64,000 nucleotides of DNA from assembly GCA_027886175.1 (NCBI GenBank), contig JAJNNQ010000002.1:2112001-2176000 (forward strand), given 5' to 3'. The notes beneath the pieces were generated by a model. It saw nothing but the letters and a program-made list of their open reading frames with translations, made no database searches and had not been told where the DNA came from. Shown here piece after piece: positions 11,739 through 22,634 of this stretch. This stretch comes from Phylloscopus collybita. Taxonomy: Eukaryota; Chordata; Aves; Passeriformes; Phylloscopidae. Position 1 is the first letter of the stretch; the number at the start of each line of letters is the position of its first letter. Made by a program: the position numbers and the translations under genes.

Positions 11739-12276
11739 TGTGCATCACAGAGGTGTATGGTGAAGTCCGTCTGATGCCTTCAATTTCAGCTTCCATGTAT
11801 TCCAGACTCTGTGCTGCCCAGGGGTGCAGCTCTCAGCCTCACATCCAGGGTCACTCAGCTCTGCACACAGCAGGGACACAAAACAAATCCTGCTCCTGCT
11901 GCACACCAAGCACAGCTGGGACAAGTTTCCAGGCCCAAAAGCACAAACAGCGGTGGCTGGAGGGAGAAAACAAGAAGGGTGGGACTGCATCAGCTGGAGC
12001 TGGAATTGGACAATTCAACCCCAAAGTGCAAATGGACCAGAACTGATCAAAGTGTGAGATCTCGTGACCATTTTGTCCATTTTGTGTCCATTTTGTGACC
12101 ATTTTGGGTCCATTTTGTGTCCATTTCATGCTCATTTTGGGTCCACCTTGGGTGTATCCCTGGCCAGGCTCTTGTCCTGTCCAAGGTGTGTCCTTAAAGG
12201 CCTTCTAATAAATCTCTACTTTATCCTCCAGCTCTGTTCAGTCTCTGCTCCAGCTCAGCCTTCCCAAGGCATCACA
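11739..12276 (+). mobile_element. LTR with 11-bp internal minisatellite (ERV1-like candidate)
   Basis: Plus-strand LTR recognised from its downstream half: the 'CCATTTTG' repeat region, then CTAATAAATCTC (AATAAA polyadenylation signal near 12208) and a U5 ending GGCATCACA. The upstream half, from the 'gctgcccaggggtgcagct' area at about 11812, matches the U3 of an avian LTR family I recall from songbirds. Proposed ends are TGTGCATC at 11739 and ATCACA at 12276, flanked by a 4-bp TCAT on both sides (11735-11738 and 12277-12280). Four bases is the usual duplication for class I retroviruses but is weak evidence alone. No internal genes are adjacent. Confidence 0.7.
12068..12153. repeat. Minisatellite, ~11-bp unit, inside LTR
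   Basis: Eight degenerate units of CCATTTTG followed by GT, TGT, TGA or GGT. It lies between the U3 portion and the AATAAA signal of the LTR at 11739-12276. Copy number in such a region is expected to vary among LTR copies of the family. Confidence 0.85.
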
Positions 12277-12614
12277 TCATAGAAGGAAACATTCCTCCTC
12301 ATCATCTTCGCTCTTCCCAAGCATAAACATCCCAAAGGAAAAGGAAAAAACTAAATAGAGAAGAAAATAGTGCTAGTAGTTGATGTGCAGAAACAACCCA
12401 TTAAATGTAAGTGAAGGTGACAGTAAAACTCACAGACTACAAACCCAGCAGTCTTTTTATTTTTGCTGTGAAAGATAGATGTTCCTAATTTTCCACCTGT
12501 GTGGGCTTATAATGGATTTACTCAGGGACTTGGAGCAGCTGTTCCCAAGGTGTGGCTGAGAGGAGAACTCAGAACTCTCAATCTGCCTTTTCACTGTGTT
12601 ACTCCCATGCCTTG
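12277..12614. other. Unique non-coding sequence
   Basis: Starts with the TCAT flank of the LTR. No gene or repeat recognised. Confidence 0.45.
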
Positions 12615-12690
12615 TGCAGGTTCTGAGTGGGATGGAGTTAATTTTCCTCACAGTAGCCACTACAAGGCTGTTTTACATCTGTGCTGAAAT
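12615..12690 (+). mobile_element. Possible 5' fragment of an ERVL-type LTR
   Basis: 'GGGATGGAGTTAATTTTCCT' followed by 'cacagtagcc' and 'tgtgctgaaatgtt' resembles the start of an avian ERVL-type LTR (form recalled: gggatagagttaatttt...cacagtagct). Only the first 70 to 80 bp would remain. The match is by memory and short, so confidence is modest. Confidence 0.4.
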
Positions 12691-12708
12691 GTTGTCAGAA
12701 TGTCAAGC

Positions 12709-13005
12709 AAGCACTGATTTCAACCAAATAATGCTTTCATCTGAATTGGGTTTGTTTCCCCAAGACTGACAATGTTCCTGAAAGGAATCTGCCCAGCAGG
12801 ATTAGAAAATGGACAGAGGGAATTAGAGTGTTTTGAAGAGAAAGTGGATATATTTACTCACAGTAATTATACTCACAGTGCTCAGGGAGTGCAGATGTGA
12901 GACTGTCCTTGCTGTTCTTGTGGAAGGTGCCCCTGCCCATGGCAGGGGTGGGGAACAAGATGATTTTAAGGGCCCTTCCTACCCAAACCACTCTGTGATT
13001 TTTAG
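12709..13005 (+). repeat. Unclassified interspersed repeat with CR1 tail, copy A
   Basis: This segment aligns with 17929-18215 along its whole length. Shared blocks include CCAAATAAT, GAATCTGCCCAG, TTAGAAAATGG, GGGAATT, TATATTTACTCA (TA only partly in copy B) and GTGCTCAGGGA. The last ~95 bp (from about 12910) are a plus-strand CR1 3' end (ggaaggtgcccctgcccatggcagg ... acccaaaccactctgtgatt). The ~200 bp in front match no CR1 region I know and show no tRNA-type A or B box. It could be an unrecognised CR1 variant, a SINE-like element mobilised by CR1, or part of an old duplication. Confidence 0.6.
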
Positions 13006-16000
13006 ATACCTCTGAAAGCCCCGAGTCCCTTAGAGAAGGCCAAGCTGGAATGTTTGTCCCTTAATTCAGCTGGGACTGTGGATCAACCCACAGGTGTGGG
13101 GAGACTGAGGCTCACAGGTTGCTTTAATCAGTACATTTAACCCTGAAGAAAGCCCTGCAGAAGATTGCTGGGGTGACAACACAAATGGCTTTGTTTTCCT
13201 CCTCTGCACTGGAGCAGGGGCACTGGTGGCCATCAGTTTTGTCACTAAGGCAACTACAGGCAGGGAGGGAGAAGGAAAGGTTTTTACAGAGCAATTTTCC
13301 TATGGCAACTCTGCAGCAGCCTCCCTAACACACAAATCCTTCCTTTGCTGGGAGCACAGGAATGCCTGGCTTGCTGCACGGGAAATTATTTACCCCTGCA
13401 ATATTAAAAGAGCAGACAAGGGCTGTGGGAGGTAACAGAGGTGAAGCTGCTTTCTGCAGTGTGGTCTGGGCTCTGTTTCTCAGTCCAGGCATGTGTTTCA
13501 TGAACAAAAATCAGTTTAGAGCAAGGCAAGATACCTCCCTCCCACCTCCCCCGCCCACTCCCCCAGCATAACACAAACCAGAAGCTCCTCAACGAGGCAG
13601 AATGAGGGAATCAATTACATCTCTGTCTCTTAGGAAGAAGCAGAGCCTATAATGCAGATGTTTTTACAGCTGGGAGTACTGCTGATGATTTAATGCTTTA
13701 GGATAATTGATCCCTAGCATAGTTGTTTTTACAGATGGAGAAGGGGGGGAAAGGGTCTGGAGGGAGGGCAGGGGAAGAGAGTGATAAATGTTTGCAAAAA
13801 AAAGGATGTGAGCTGCCATTAAATGCATCCCTCTTTGACAAGACATGGCACTTAAAAATAATATTTAACAGAGGCTGTTTGGAGAGAGGCTTAGCACACA
13901 GAACAGCAGCAATTCCAGCTCTTGCTGAGCCCTCACTGCCTCTGGAGCTGCCACTGCATCCTGTATGCACAGTGCTTCCCTGTTTGCATAAATCCTTGGC
14001 TTTGCTGGCAGCAAGTGACCCAAGGAGGGCGGGGAACAGGCTGAAGCACAGCTCACAGCTTTGTTTACTGCACTGCTGGATGGTTCTCCCTCTACCTGCA
14101 TTGTCCACGCTGCCAGGAGATCAGGTTTGCTGTTGAGAGCTTTGGTGTGGTATCAAGCCAGGACACTTCTGGCCCCCGTTATCTCACAATGAGCAGCCAC
14201 CCTTGGCACTTGGGAGGTCACTGTAAATTGTTCATCTATCAGGATCGTTTTAGAGCCCAGCTTAAACAAGAAAATCTCAGTCCCAGGACAATGACACCTG
14301 ATTTTATTTTTTTTTTTTTCCTGCTACATACACAACAATTGAGAGGGACCATAGTGACTGTAAAAAACTCCAGCTGATCATTTGTTATTATCTCTATAAA
14401 CCTTGACAGATGAAGTAGTTGTAAGAGCTAAATAACCAGAGGAGGAGCGAGATGGAGAAATTCTCTATTCCTGCCTGAAATCAAAACCCAGAACTTGCAA
14501 CAGTGTTAAAACAGTAAGATAACAGGCAGGTCTTTAATAGAAGCTTCCAGGTGCCCCCATGGTTATGGGCACACCAGCATCAGACTTCTACAGTTTTTAT
14601 AAGTTCAATAAATGAGAATATTTAACAAATATTCTCCAATTAGAAGAGCAGTTGGTTAGGTAATTTTCCCCATCTTCTGCCCCATTGAGGTTGGTCCAGA
14701 GGCTTCTTTGCCCCATTTCTTCAGATTCTGGTTGGAAAACAAAATGTACTTTTGGAGGCTCTCTTCTTGAAAATAGGACTAAACAGTATCTCAGCCATGT
14801 GTTGGAAGGTTAGCTTATTGTTCTGAAAAAGAGAGGAAAAGGGTAGAAGAAGCTACAGACATTTATTAGCAGTCTACAAAGCTATAAATGTAAGAAAAAT
14901 GAATAGAAAGCAAAAATCTGTTTGGCAACAGAAACCAACTCTGGATTTCTAATATATAGATTCCAAATTGAAATAAATCCATAAACACCAGAAGCAGTAT
15001 TCCTGTACTGTTCAGTTAGTCATAGTGGTTCTGTGTAGCCTCAAAATCCAGGATTATAGTGTTCCCAAATTATTAGATTTGGTGTATCTGACGGATTCAA
15101 TTGATTACACATAAAAGTAGTAATTGTTATTGCCATAATTGATGCGTGGAGAGAAATAAAAATAGATTTACTATTTTCTCCTATCCCTGCACAGTTATGA
15201 TTTGGAATATCAATCTGGTATAATCACTTTTTATTTTTAAATCTATCTTGACACATATACTTACTCATATCCTCAGAACTGCTTGGCATGGATATTTCTT
15301 TGCTAATGATGTCAAACCCAGAGTAACTTCTACCAAAATACATGATCTAATTTTGGATACTATTCAGAAAATTGGAGGTTATTTTAAATCCAAAGAGAGA
15401 CTAAAATTTTCTCGTAGAGTCTGTGGGTGAGATTTGCAGGCAGTATAAAAACTCCCAAAGATTTCACCTGCATTCAATGGCATTCAGTGGCATTTTTCAA
15501 ATTTATTCCTACTGAGGTGTGAGATCAGGAAGTCTGATGCTTTCTACTGTTGCTAAAACATCTCCAGGGCAGAAATTCAGGTATTGCTGATATCACAGTT
15601 TTGAGAACGTGTGTAGATGTGTGTAGGGAGATGATTCCTGTAAACACTGTCCAAACTTGCCACCTGTGTACAAACACTGTGGCCTAGGGCTGCTCCCATC
15701 TGAATCTTCTCCTCTCTCATCTGAAAGAGAAGGGAAGAAACACAAGATGATTCAAGTTGAAGCAGGGATGTTTTTTGATAACCCTAAATCATGGAAAGGG
15801 AATGTCATGTGGACTGAGATGGCCACATTCTCCATGAGCAATTAACTCTTTAATATGTCTTCTTCTGCCTGAAGCAGGGAGGAAAGTTTTTTTTTCTATG
15901 AGTTATAGTTGAGGTAAAACCTTCCTGTCAGAGATTCTGAATGCTCACACCTCCAAAAGGTTTCAGGAGAGATCACATTTAAGTCAGAAAGCCTCTCTAT

Positions 16001-17928
16001 TTCTCATATGAGTTGCTATCACAAAAATACCCAAGACCTTTCCCTACAAGCTTCACCAATTTTTTTTTTAAATTTTTTTTTTTTTTTGTCATAGACAGAA
16101 AATGAACAGATAAACAAGAGAAGATCTGAGAGCTCATGGGTCAGCTCGGTTCCCAAGTCAGCTGCTGGTTTCAAGCCACTGAGTTCAGCTGAAGTTTGTT
16201 AGAATGTTGGGTCTCAGTCCATTTTTTAATCATGGACAAATATAATCAGGGCTTCTATTCATAATAAATTTAAACTATTTGATTAATAGCACAGACTTAA
16301 AAGACTGTGTTGTAAATGCATTTTTACCAGAACAGGATACTGATTCTTGTAAGTGCTGTTTCTCTGGGGTTAAGGTTGTTTTGGTTTTTTTTCAGACTTT
16401 TTTTTCAAGTAAGCCAACAACAGGCTTCCACAGAGTCTTTGTTCCTCAAGGCAGATAAACAAATGGTCATCAGATTACCTTAAATATGGAGGGAGCCTCA
16501 GTAGGAGGCAGTGTTAGAATCCAGCAGTTTCTGTCCTTGGGTTGTTTCCTGTGCCAGACAGAGAATTACAGAGCAGTGATTAGAAAGATTGCAGCTGGAC
16601 CTGTCTGAATGATCATCCCCAGATATCAGCGTGCTCCATCTGATTTCCTTCCAGCAAGCTGATGAAGTAACAACAACCTACAAACACATCCTGGCAGACT
16701 GCAGCCTACCAGCAGGTTAACATTCCCTGGAAATGTAAAGCAGCTGCTCCGTAAGGGAAAGGTTTTACATCTGCCCTATCCTTCTCCCAGCCCTGGAAGG
16801 AAATTCTGGGACAGGGAATGAGTGGGAAATGCAGGTTTCTTGGAAAGACCTTCACTTTGAATGTTTTTTTTTTTTCCTTTAACCCATAACATTTTGCACC
16901 CTGAGGAGCACGCACCAGCCATGGCTTGGGTTTGAGGTAAGGTCCCTTCAAAGCCTTATTTCTGTGCCATCACCCCAAGAAGCTGCTCAGCAGCTCATTA
17001 TTTTGTTACAGCACATTGCTGTTGCAACAGGTTTGCTTCAGAAGAAAGTGAATCATGCCGTGAGTATTGACTCTGTGGACTTGATGTGCATCGACTACCA
17101 GGGAGTGTGGGCTGAGTGAGTAATGGAAATGTCTGCATCCAGCCAGCACTGCTTTTGGAGAGATGACACTGAGGGCTTGGCTCTCCCAAACAGCCACAGC
17201 AGCAGAAGATTGCAGAAGGATGAAGAGCAGACCAAGCACTTGAGTGTCAAGGGTGCAGGCTGCTGAGAAATATTTTTTTCCAGTGTTTCCCATTGCTGTT
17301 CCTTTGCATGAGCCCATAGGACAAAGGGAGTGAGTCTCACAGATGGGAAGGAGGTGGATGCTGGAGGTGGGTGTGGGCAGATTTGTTCAATATTTTGAGA
17401 TGCTATAAAAATGGCAAAAAGCTTTTTTTTTTTTTTTTTTTTCTTTTTTTTTCTGCAAAAAGCCTACAACTATAACCAAGAATGGTCCTGTGGTGAATTA
17501 GATGCCAGTTGTGATCAGGGTAGCTGAGAACATGGAAAGGCTAATGAAGTTTATATAAAATATATGTGATAGTGAGGCAACAATTGCATTATGTTTTATG
17601 TGGTAATTTTGGTCTTCTTTTCAAAAATTTCTGTGTACAGTTAAACAAGGGTTTATAAATAACTCATCGTTCAGTTTGGATTTTACAACAGGGTAGGAAT
17701 ACACTGCAGTAATTTATGTTAGAAAACCATGAATCTGAAAGTATTTCAATGAACTTAATAGTGGGTTAAATGTAAAGGAATTAAGATCATCCACTCACCC
17801 AACCATTCTCTAAATCAGCATGAAACAGCAAAGGAATGGTAAAAAAAAAATCCATGAGTTTTTTGAGAGAAGGAAACCTGCAACGGAGCTGTTGTGGTGG
17901 AGGCTGTATCCCAGAACACCAGAGAAAC
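13006..17928. other. Unique non-coding sequence
   Basis: Nearly 5 kb without a recognised gene or interspersed repeat. It includes T-runs at 14306-14320, 16061-16087 and 17423-17452, and a C-rich patch near 13540-13565. The longest opposed frames (13698-14108 minus, 13723-14136 plus) overlap each other and show no domain, signal peptide or repeat structure that I recognise. Confidence 0.5.
17423..17452. repeat. Poly-T tract
   Basis: Twenty T, one C, then nine T. No retrocopy body or target duplication is visible next to it. Confidence 0.9.
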
Positions 17929-18215
17929 ACTAATTTTAACCAAATAATCATTGAATCTGATTTGGATTCACTTCCCCTAGACAGACCACATCCCAAGAAG
18001 GAATCTGCCCAGGAAGGTTAGAAAATGGGCAGTGGGAATTTGAGTGTTTTTTGAAAAGAAATTGGGTATATTTACTCAAAGGAACTTTTCAGTGCTCAGG
18101 GACTGCAGCAACCTCTTGACATTCCCTTTGCTGTTCTGGTGTAAGGTGTCCCTGTCCATAGCAGGACTTTGGAACTGTAATGCTCCTTCCAACCCAAAAC
18201 ATTCTGGGATTTGCC
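17929..18215 (+). repeat. Unclassified interspersed repeat with CR1 tail, copy B
   Basis: Second copy of the repeat at 12709-13005, same orientation and 5.2 kb away. Matching blocks are AACCAAATAAT, TCTGATTTGGAT, GGAATCTGCCCAGG, TTAGAAAATGGGCAG, GGGAATTTGAGTGTTTT, TATATTTACTCA-like and AGTGCTCAGGGA. The 3' part (from about 18120) is a CR1 tail: 'ggtgtaaggtgtccctgtcc' through 'ccttccaacccaaaacattctgg'. The copies differ at many positions and by indels, so they are old. Confidence 0.6.
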
Positions 18216-18723
18216 CTGACATTTACCTCCTTCCTCTCATCCCCAGGAGTGATTTCTCCAAGGTCACAGCCATTTATCCTCTTTTCTTCTCCTTTCTCAT
18301 GCTTGCAACTCCTCTTTCTTTTCTTAAATCATCGTTTCCTTTCTCATGGACATGGAAAAGTTTGGGACAGTGCTGCCATTTCATCTCTTTTCCAGCAATG
18401 AGGTTTGGCCAAAGAGCACTCCAGCCTGTGGCTGTTGTGATCTTTCTCAGCTGTTCCGTGGAGAAAACAAACAGCAACAAAAGAATGGAAAGAAACCAGC
18501 ACACTGTCATCTCCATGTAAATAGGGATACATGTTACTTTCCCCCAGAGCATGAACATAAATTGCTCCCAGATTTCGGTGAATTTTCAAAGAGGATGCCT
18601 TATTTTTTTTTTTTTTAAGGGAAGAAGGAATTTTATTTTACTGACTGTGAGTAGGACTGTGGGTGGCAGCATCAAGGGCCCTGCATTTGGCTTTAAATGG
18701 GGCCTTTGGGGGAGATTCAACAG
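18216..18723. other. Unique non-coding sequence
   Basis: No gene recognised. A T-run lies at 18602-18615. Opposed open frames of 70 to 158 codons across 18044-18618 overlap each other and the CR1 tail, and show no domain. Confidence 0.5.
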
Positions 18724-18990
18724 CCACAGAATCAAAGAATCATCAAACAGCTTGGGTGGGAAGGGACCTTTAAAGGTGATCTAGTCCAAGCCCTTTTGGG
18801 GTGGCTCAGAGTCACATCCAACATGACCTTGAGTGTTTCCAGGGATGGGGCATCCACAGCCTCTCTGAGGAATCTGTGCCAGTGTTTTCCCACCCTCATG
18901 GTAAAAAACTTCCTCCATGAATCTAGTTTGACTCTCTACTCTTTCATTCAAAAGCCATTACCCCTTGTCCCATTAAACAGAACCTGCTAA
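18724..18990 (-). mobile_element. CR1 LINE fragment (minus)
   Basis: Begins CACAGAATCAAAGAATCATC, then the antisense CR1 blocks 'gggtgggaagggacctttaa', 'ctagtccaagcccttttgg', 'tgtttccagggatggggcat' and 'tctgtgccagtgttttccca'. It is truncated near 18990. This variant has the 'gatggggcatcca' form typical of one CR1 subfamily group. Confidence 0.9.
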
Positions 18991-19290
18991 AATGCCTTTT
19001 CCCATCTTCCTTATAATTCCCACTGAGTGAATCAACAGGAGCTGTGAATGCTGCTTTAGGTACTGTAGAACTGCTTTTCCTTGCCTGGCTTTTCAGGGAT
19101 ACAATCTCTGTTGATACTTTAAAATCATTCTTAAGAAAATTACTTATTTATTACACTTTTTCCCAGTGACCAGGCCAGTGGAATGCCATGTAAGACACCA
19201 CTGAAGTATCTAATTATCTAACTTATGGCATAATTATGACATGGCCAAGAACAACGTAGTGCGAAGTGGGATTGTAAAGAACACCTTCTA
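18991..19290. other. Unique non-coding spacer
   Basis: No gene or repeat recognised between two minus-strand CR1 fragments. Confidence 0.45.
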
Positions 19291-19735
19291 CAGAATCACA
19301 AAATCTTTAAGGCTGGAAAAGACCTCCAAGTTTGAGACCAACTGTTCTCCCAGAACTGCTGTGTTCATCACTAACCTGTGTCCCCCAGAGTCACATCAAC
19401 AGGTTCTTTGAGCACTCTAAGGGATGGTGACTTCACCACTTCCCTGGACAGCCTCTATTCCTACTCCTATTCCTACTCCTATTCCTATTCCTATTCCTAT
19501 TCCTATTCCTATTCCTATTCCTATTCCTATTCCTATTCCTATTCCTATTCTTGTTCCTATTCCTATTCCTATTCCTTTGCCTGACCACATTTTCAGGTGC
19601 ACCTCCTCTGGCAGAACTTGAGGAGATTTCCTCTCATCCTTTTGCTTAGGAGAGGACCCTGACCCCCACCTGGCTAAGCCTCCTTTCAGGTTGTTGTGCT
19701 GAGCAATGAAGTCTCTCCTGAGATCCCTTTCTTAC
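19291..19735 (-). mobile_element. CR1 LINE fragment (minus) split by a hexanucleotide array
   Basis: The left part (19291-19454) reads CAGAATCACAAAATC, 'ggctggaaaagacctccaag', 'gggatggtgacttcaccact', 'tccctggacagcc'. The right part (19577-19735) reads 'ttgcctgaccacattttcagg', 'cagaacttgaggagatttcct', 'acccccacctggctaagcct', 'cctttcaggttgttg'. These are consecutive parts of one antisense CR1, interrupted only by the (TATTCC)n array, which therefore arose within the element. Confidence 0.9.
19455..19576. repeat. (TATTCC)n hexanucleotide microsatellite
   Basis: About 20 units over 122 bp, mostly TATTCC with a few TACTCC near the start and one TTGTTCC variant near 19550. The plus-strand frames read Tyr-Ser and Pro-Ile dipeptide repeats and the minus strand reads Ile-Gly, which are artefacts and not protein genes. 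Confidence 0.95.
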
Positions 19736-19779
19736 AAACTGTAGGAGCACTGCAGCTACACCAGGCAGGAGATTTTTTC

Positions 19780-20040
19780 AGGATGTGAGGCAATGGGCAC
19801 AAATGGGATTACTGAAAATTCAACTTAAGCACAAAATACCTTTATACTTTGCCATGAGGGTGATCCAGTACTGGAGCAGGACACCCAGAGAGATTGTGGA
19901 GTTTCTGTGCTCAGGAATATCCAAAGCCCTGTTAGAAACAGCCCTGGGCAGCCTGACCCACTTGATTCCCCTTCGAGTGGTGTCATTGGATTAGAGATCT
20001 CCAGAGATCCCTTCCAACCTCGAGTATCCTGTGACTCTTT
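19780..20040 (+). mobile_element. CR1 LINE fragment (plus)
   Basis: Sense CR1 3' end: AGGCAATGGGCACAAA, 'gccatgagggtgatccagta', 'gagattgtggagtttctgtg', 'cagccctgggcagcctgacc', 'gatctccagagatcccttcc', 'aacctcgagtatcctgtgac'. It sits back to back with the minus-strand CR1 ending at about 19735. Confidence 0.9.
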
Positions 20041-21243
20041 TACATTTAATAGAGATAAATCTGGAGGCACAGAAGGCCAGCAGGTGAATCCACAGAATTA
20101 CAAAGGCATCAGAATTATGTGGTTTAGGAGCGAGGAGCAGAAGGATGCACAACTCATTTTTAACTCCAAGGTTGCTCTCACAGCTGCTATGTTTCATTCT
20201 GACACATCCAATGTCTTGATAAAATTATCTGAAAATTGGTTCCAACAATGGACAGGAAAACCTGCTCCTGGCAGCAACATTGTTTATGGACAGAGGCCAC
20301 TCCATTTCGGAGAATTGCAACAGGTTTGCAAGCATAGAGAGGATTTTTGCTGTACAATGTAAGTGATTATTTCCAGAAACAAACATTTAATTTCATGGTT
20401 TTTTGAGAATTGCCCTGTCCTGTAGCCCTTCTGAATCAAAACAGAGTAATCCATTTCTTTTATTTTGAGTAAAAAATATTCTATCAACCCATCTCTGTCC
20501 AAAAGGATGAAAATTTCCTGACAAAAAAAAAAAAAAAAAAATTTTGAAATGTCAAAAATTATATTAGTTCTACTATGACAACAAATACAATTGCTGTTGA
20601 TTTCCTGAATTTGTAGCTGTCTTTTCTGTTTTCTTCAAAAGCTTATTTGCAGGAAGGAACTAGAATAAAAAAAAAAAAAAAAGAAAAAAAACCCCAACAA
20701 CTACAAAACAAACCACAAAAATACCTCAACCAGACAAACAAACACATTGAAACACTTCTAACTGTAAATGATACTTCATAATATACTGCAATAAAGAAAT
20801 TATGGTATTGCACTGCAACAGAGTGTTGAAAGTGTCAGACGTGGATAATTTGGGCAATCATGTGCTGCAAAATTGCTGTAAGATTTTGAAGAATTATTTT
20901 AGTGACATGTTAAGCGTGACAAGAAAAGCCTATTCACAAACACTTGCACATTGTCATATTTGAACAATGGCCCATTAATAACATTTCCATCAAACCTTTC
21001 CATGTGATTAGGGCTAACCACATGAGAGAGAGAAATGAGAGATGATTTGTAGCTGTACCTTCAGGTGCTTTATTCAATCCCTCCATCTCTGGGTAGAATT
21101 TTAAAAATAGACACTGATTTTGGAAAAAAAAAATACCAAAAACACCAAAAATACTTCAAGTTGATTTGAAGTCAACATCAAGGACTGGCAAGATGGCCAC
21201 TGTATTTTCTTGGAGGCCCTCTTGGAGGACTAATCCTTAGTTT
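20041..21243. other. Unique non-coding sequence with A-rich tracts
   Basis: Includes A-runs at 20523-20540 and 20668-20682 and an A/C-rich tract at 20665-20746. No gene recognised; the 151-codon frame starting at 19907 begins inside CR1 and has no domain. Confidence 0.5.
20665..20746. repeat. A/C-rich low-complexity tract
   Basis: A-run followed by AACCCC, ACAAAC and CAAAC elements. Shorter relative of the tracts at 2475 and 22468. Confidence 0.75.
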
Positions 21244-21445
21244 AGAATCACAGACTGATTTAGGTTGGAAAAGCCCTCTAAGACCACAGAGTCCACTCAT
21301 CAAGCCAATACTGCCAGATCCCCCACAAAACCACAAGTACCACATCCTAATGGCTTTTAACACTTCCAGAGATGATGATTCCACCATTTCCCTGGGCAGC
21401 CTGTTCCAATCAATGCCTGGCCACTCTTTCAGTGAAGAAATTTCG
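21244..21445 (-). mobile_element. CR1 LINE fragment (minus)
   Basis: AGAATCACAGACTGATTTAG, 'gttggaaaagccctctaaga', then 'gatgattccaccatttccct', 'gggcagcctgttccaat' and 'ccactctttcagtgaagaaa'. Here the 'cctgttccaat...gcctgg' segment is intact, in contrast to 19455 where a microsatellite has grown at that same point. Confidence 0.9.
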
Positions 21446-22467
21446 AGGACAACTACTCTAAGAACAAAGTGGTTATGGTGACTTACCAACTAATTAAAAC
21501 GTTCGCCTTTATGGAGACAAAATTAAATTGCTTGAAAAGCCACAGGAAAACAATCCTATTTACAATCTTGCTCATGTAAAGCTGATGCAATTCTCTCTGA
21601 ATCAGTGCTGTTTGTCCAGCTGGTCACCTTTTCTCCTCTAGGTGCATATTATCACCATATAGTCTTAACTACATGATGGAAAATAATTACAGTCAACATT
21701 CCAGAAAACATGTCAGGATTACAAAAAAAATTCCAATCTGCCTCTGGCCAAATGCAAGAATTTTCAAAGGTTTTTCATTTCAAGCCAAAAGGAAATGATC
21801 CATTTGAGAAAAGCCAGCAGAGTGTTGGTTGTGACCCCCACCCAGGAGCATCAAAGGGTTTTTAGGAGCCAAGATTTCCAGAAGCAATTCCTCATTTTTC
21901 ATTCTCAATGTTATAGTGGAAGATCATGGAAAAAATTGGAACAGATCCTCTGATCATTTTTGGGTTATCAGCCACCCTACAAACAATCATCCCTTCTGTA
22001 AAGAGCCAGCCAGAATTTCACTTCAAAATGCTCAGATCTGTGGCTGTGTTTCAGTTATTCACTAAAAACTTGTCTGGCCTTGACTCCTTGAGCTTTCATT
22101 TCTCTGAGTTTCCCTGCATAGAATCAGTCTTGAAGAAAATGGGTGTAAACTTTTGCCCAATGTGTCAAACTACCCATCCACTGCACAAATATGCACTGAC
22201 AGGTTTTTTGAGGCTGTGTGATTTTAAAAAAAGCCAGGGAGATTTTACTGAGCCCGCAGTTTAGACATTCATAAATCTTCATTGGCCAAAATTTGCTTTC
22301 TGACTCATGACTTCTCGTGATTTATACCTCAATGTATGCACTTTGTCACAGAAGGGCTTTCAGAGAGGAAATGGAGATGTGAGTGAAGGTAAATATAACA
22401 CGTGGAACCAATCAAGAACATTTAGGTAAATTATTACTCTGATTGTCCACCATTTGGTCAGTTGGGC
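21446..22467. other. Unique non-coding sequence
   Basis: No gene or repeat recognised. A 112-codon plus frame (21926-22264) has no recognisable domain, and I do not consider it a gene. Confidence 0.45.
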
Positions 22468-22634
22468 AAAAAGAAAGAAATAAATTAAAAAACAAAACAA
22501 AACAAAACCACAAAAAAAAAACCCAAAACAAAACAAACCAAAACAAACAAACAAAACAAACAAACAACAAAAACCCACCACCACCACCCAAAAAAAAAAA
22601 AAAAAAACAAAACAACAAACCACCAAACAAAAAC
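22468..22634. repeat. A/C-rich low-complexity tract
   Basis: CAAAA/ACAAAC-type units, then CCACCACCACC and an A-run at 22590-22607. It explains the 191-codon minus frame (22360-22935, Phe/Val/Gly/Cys-rich) and the 133-codon plus frame (22443-22844, Lys/Asn/Pro-rich). Confidence 0.85.

Noticed and set aside
13698..14136. Overlapping 136- and 137-codon frames on opposite strands
   Set aside because: Mutual shadows without a domain; no reason to prefer either as a gene.
19378..19621. Tyr-Ser, Pro-Ile and Ile-Gly dipeptide-repeat frames
   Set aside because: Translations of the (TATTCC)n array; not proteins.
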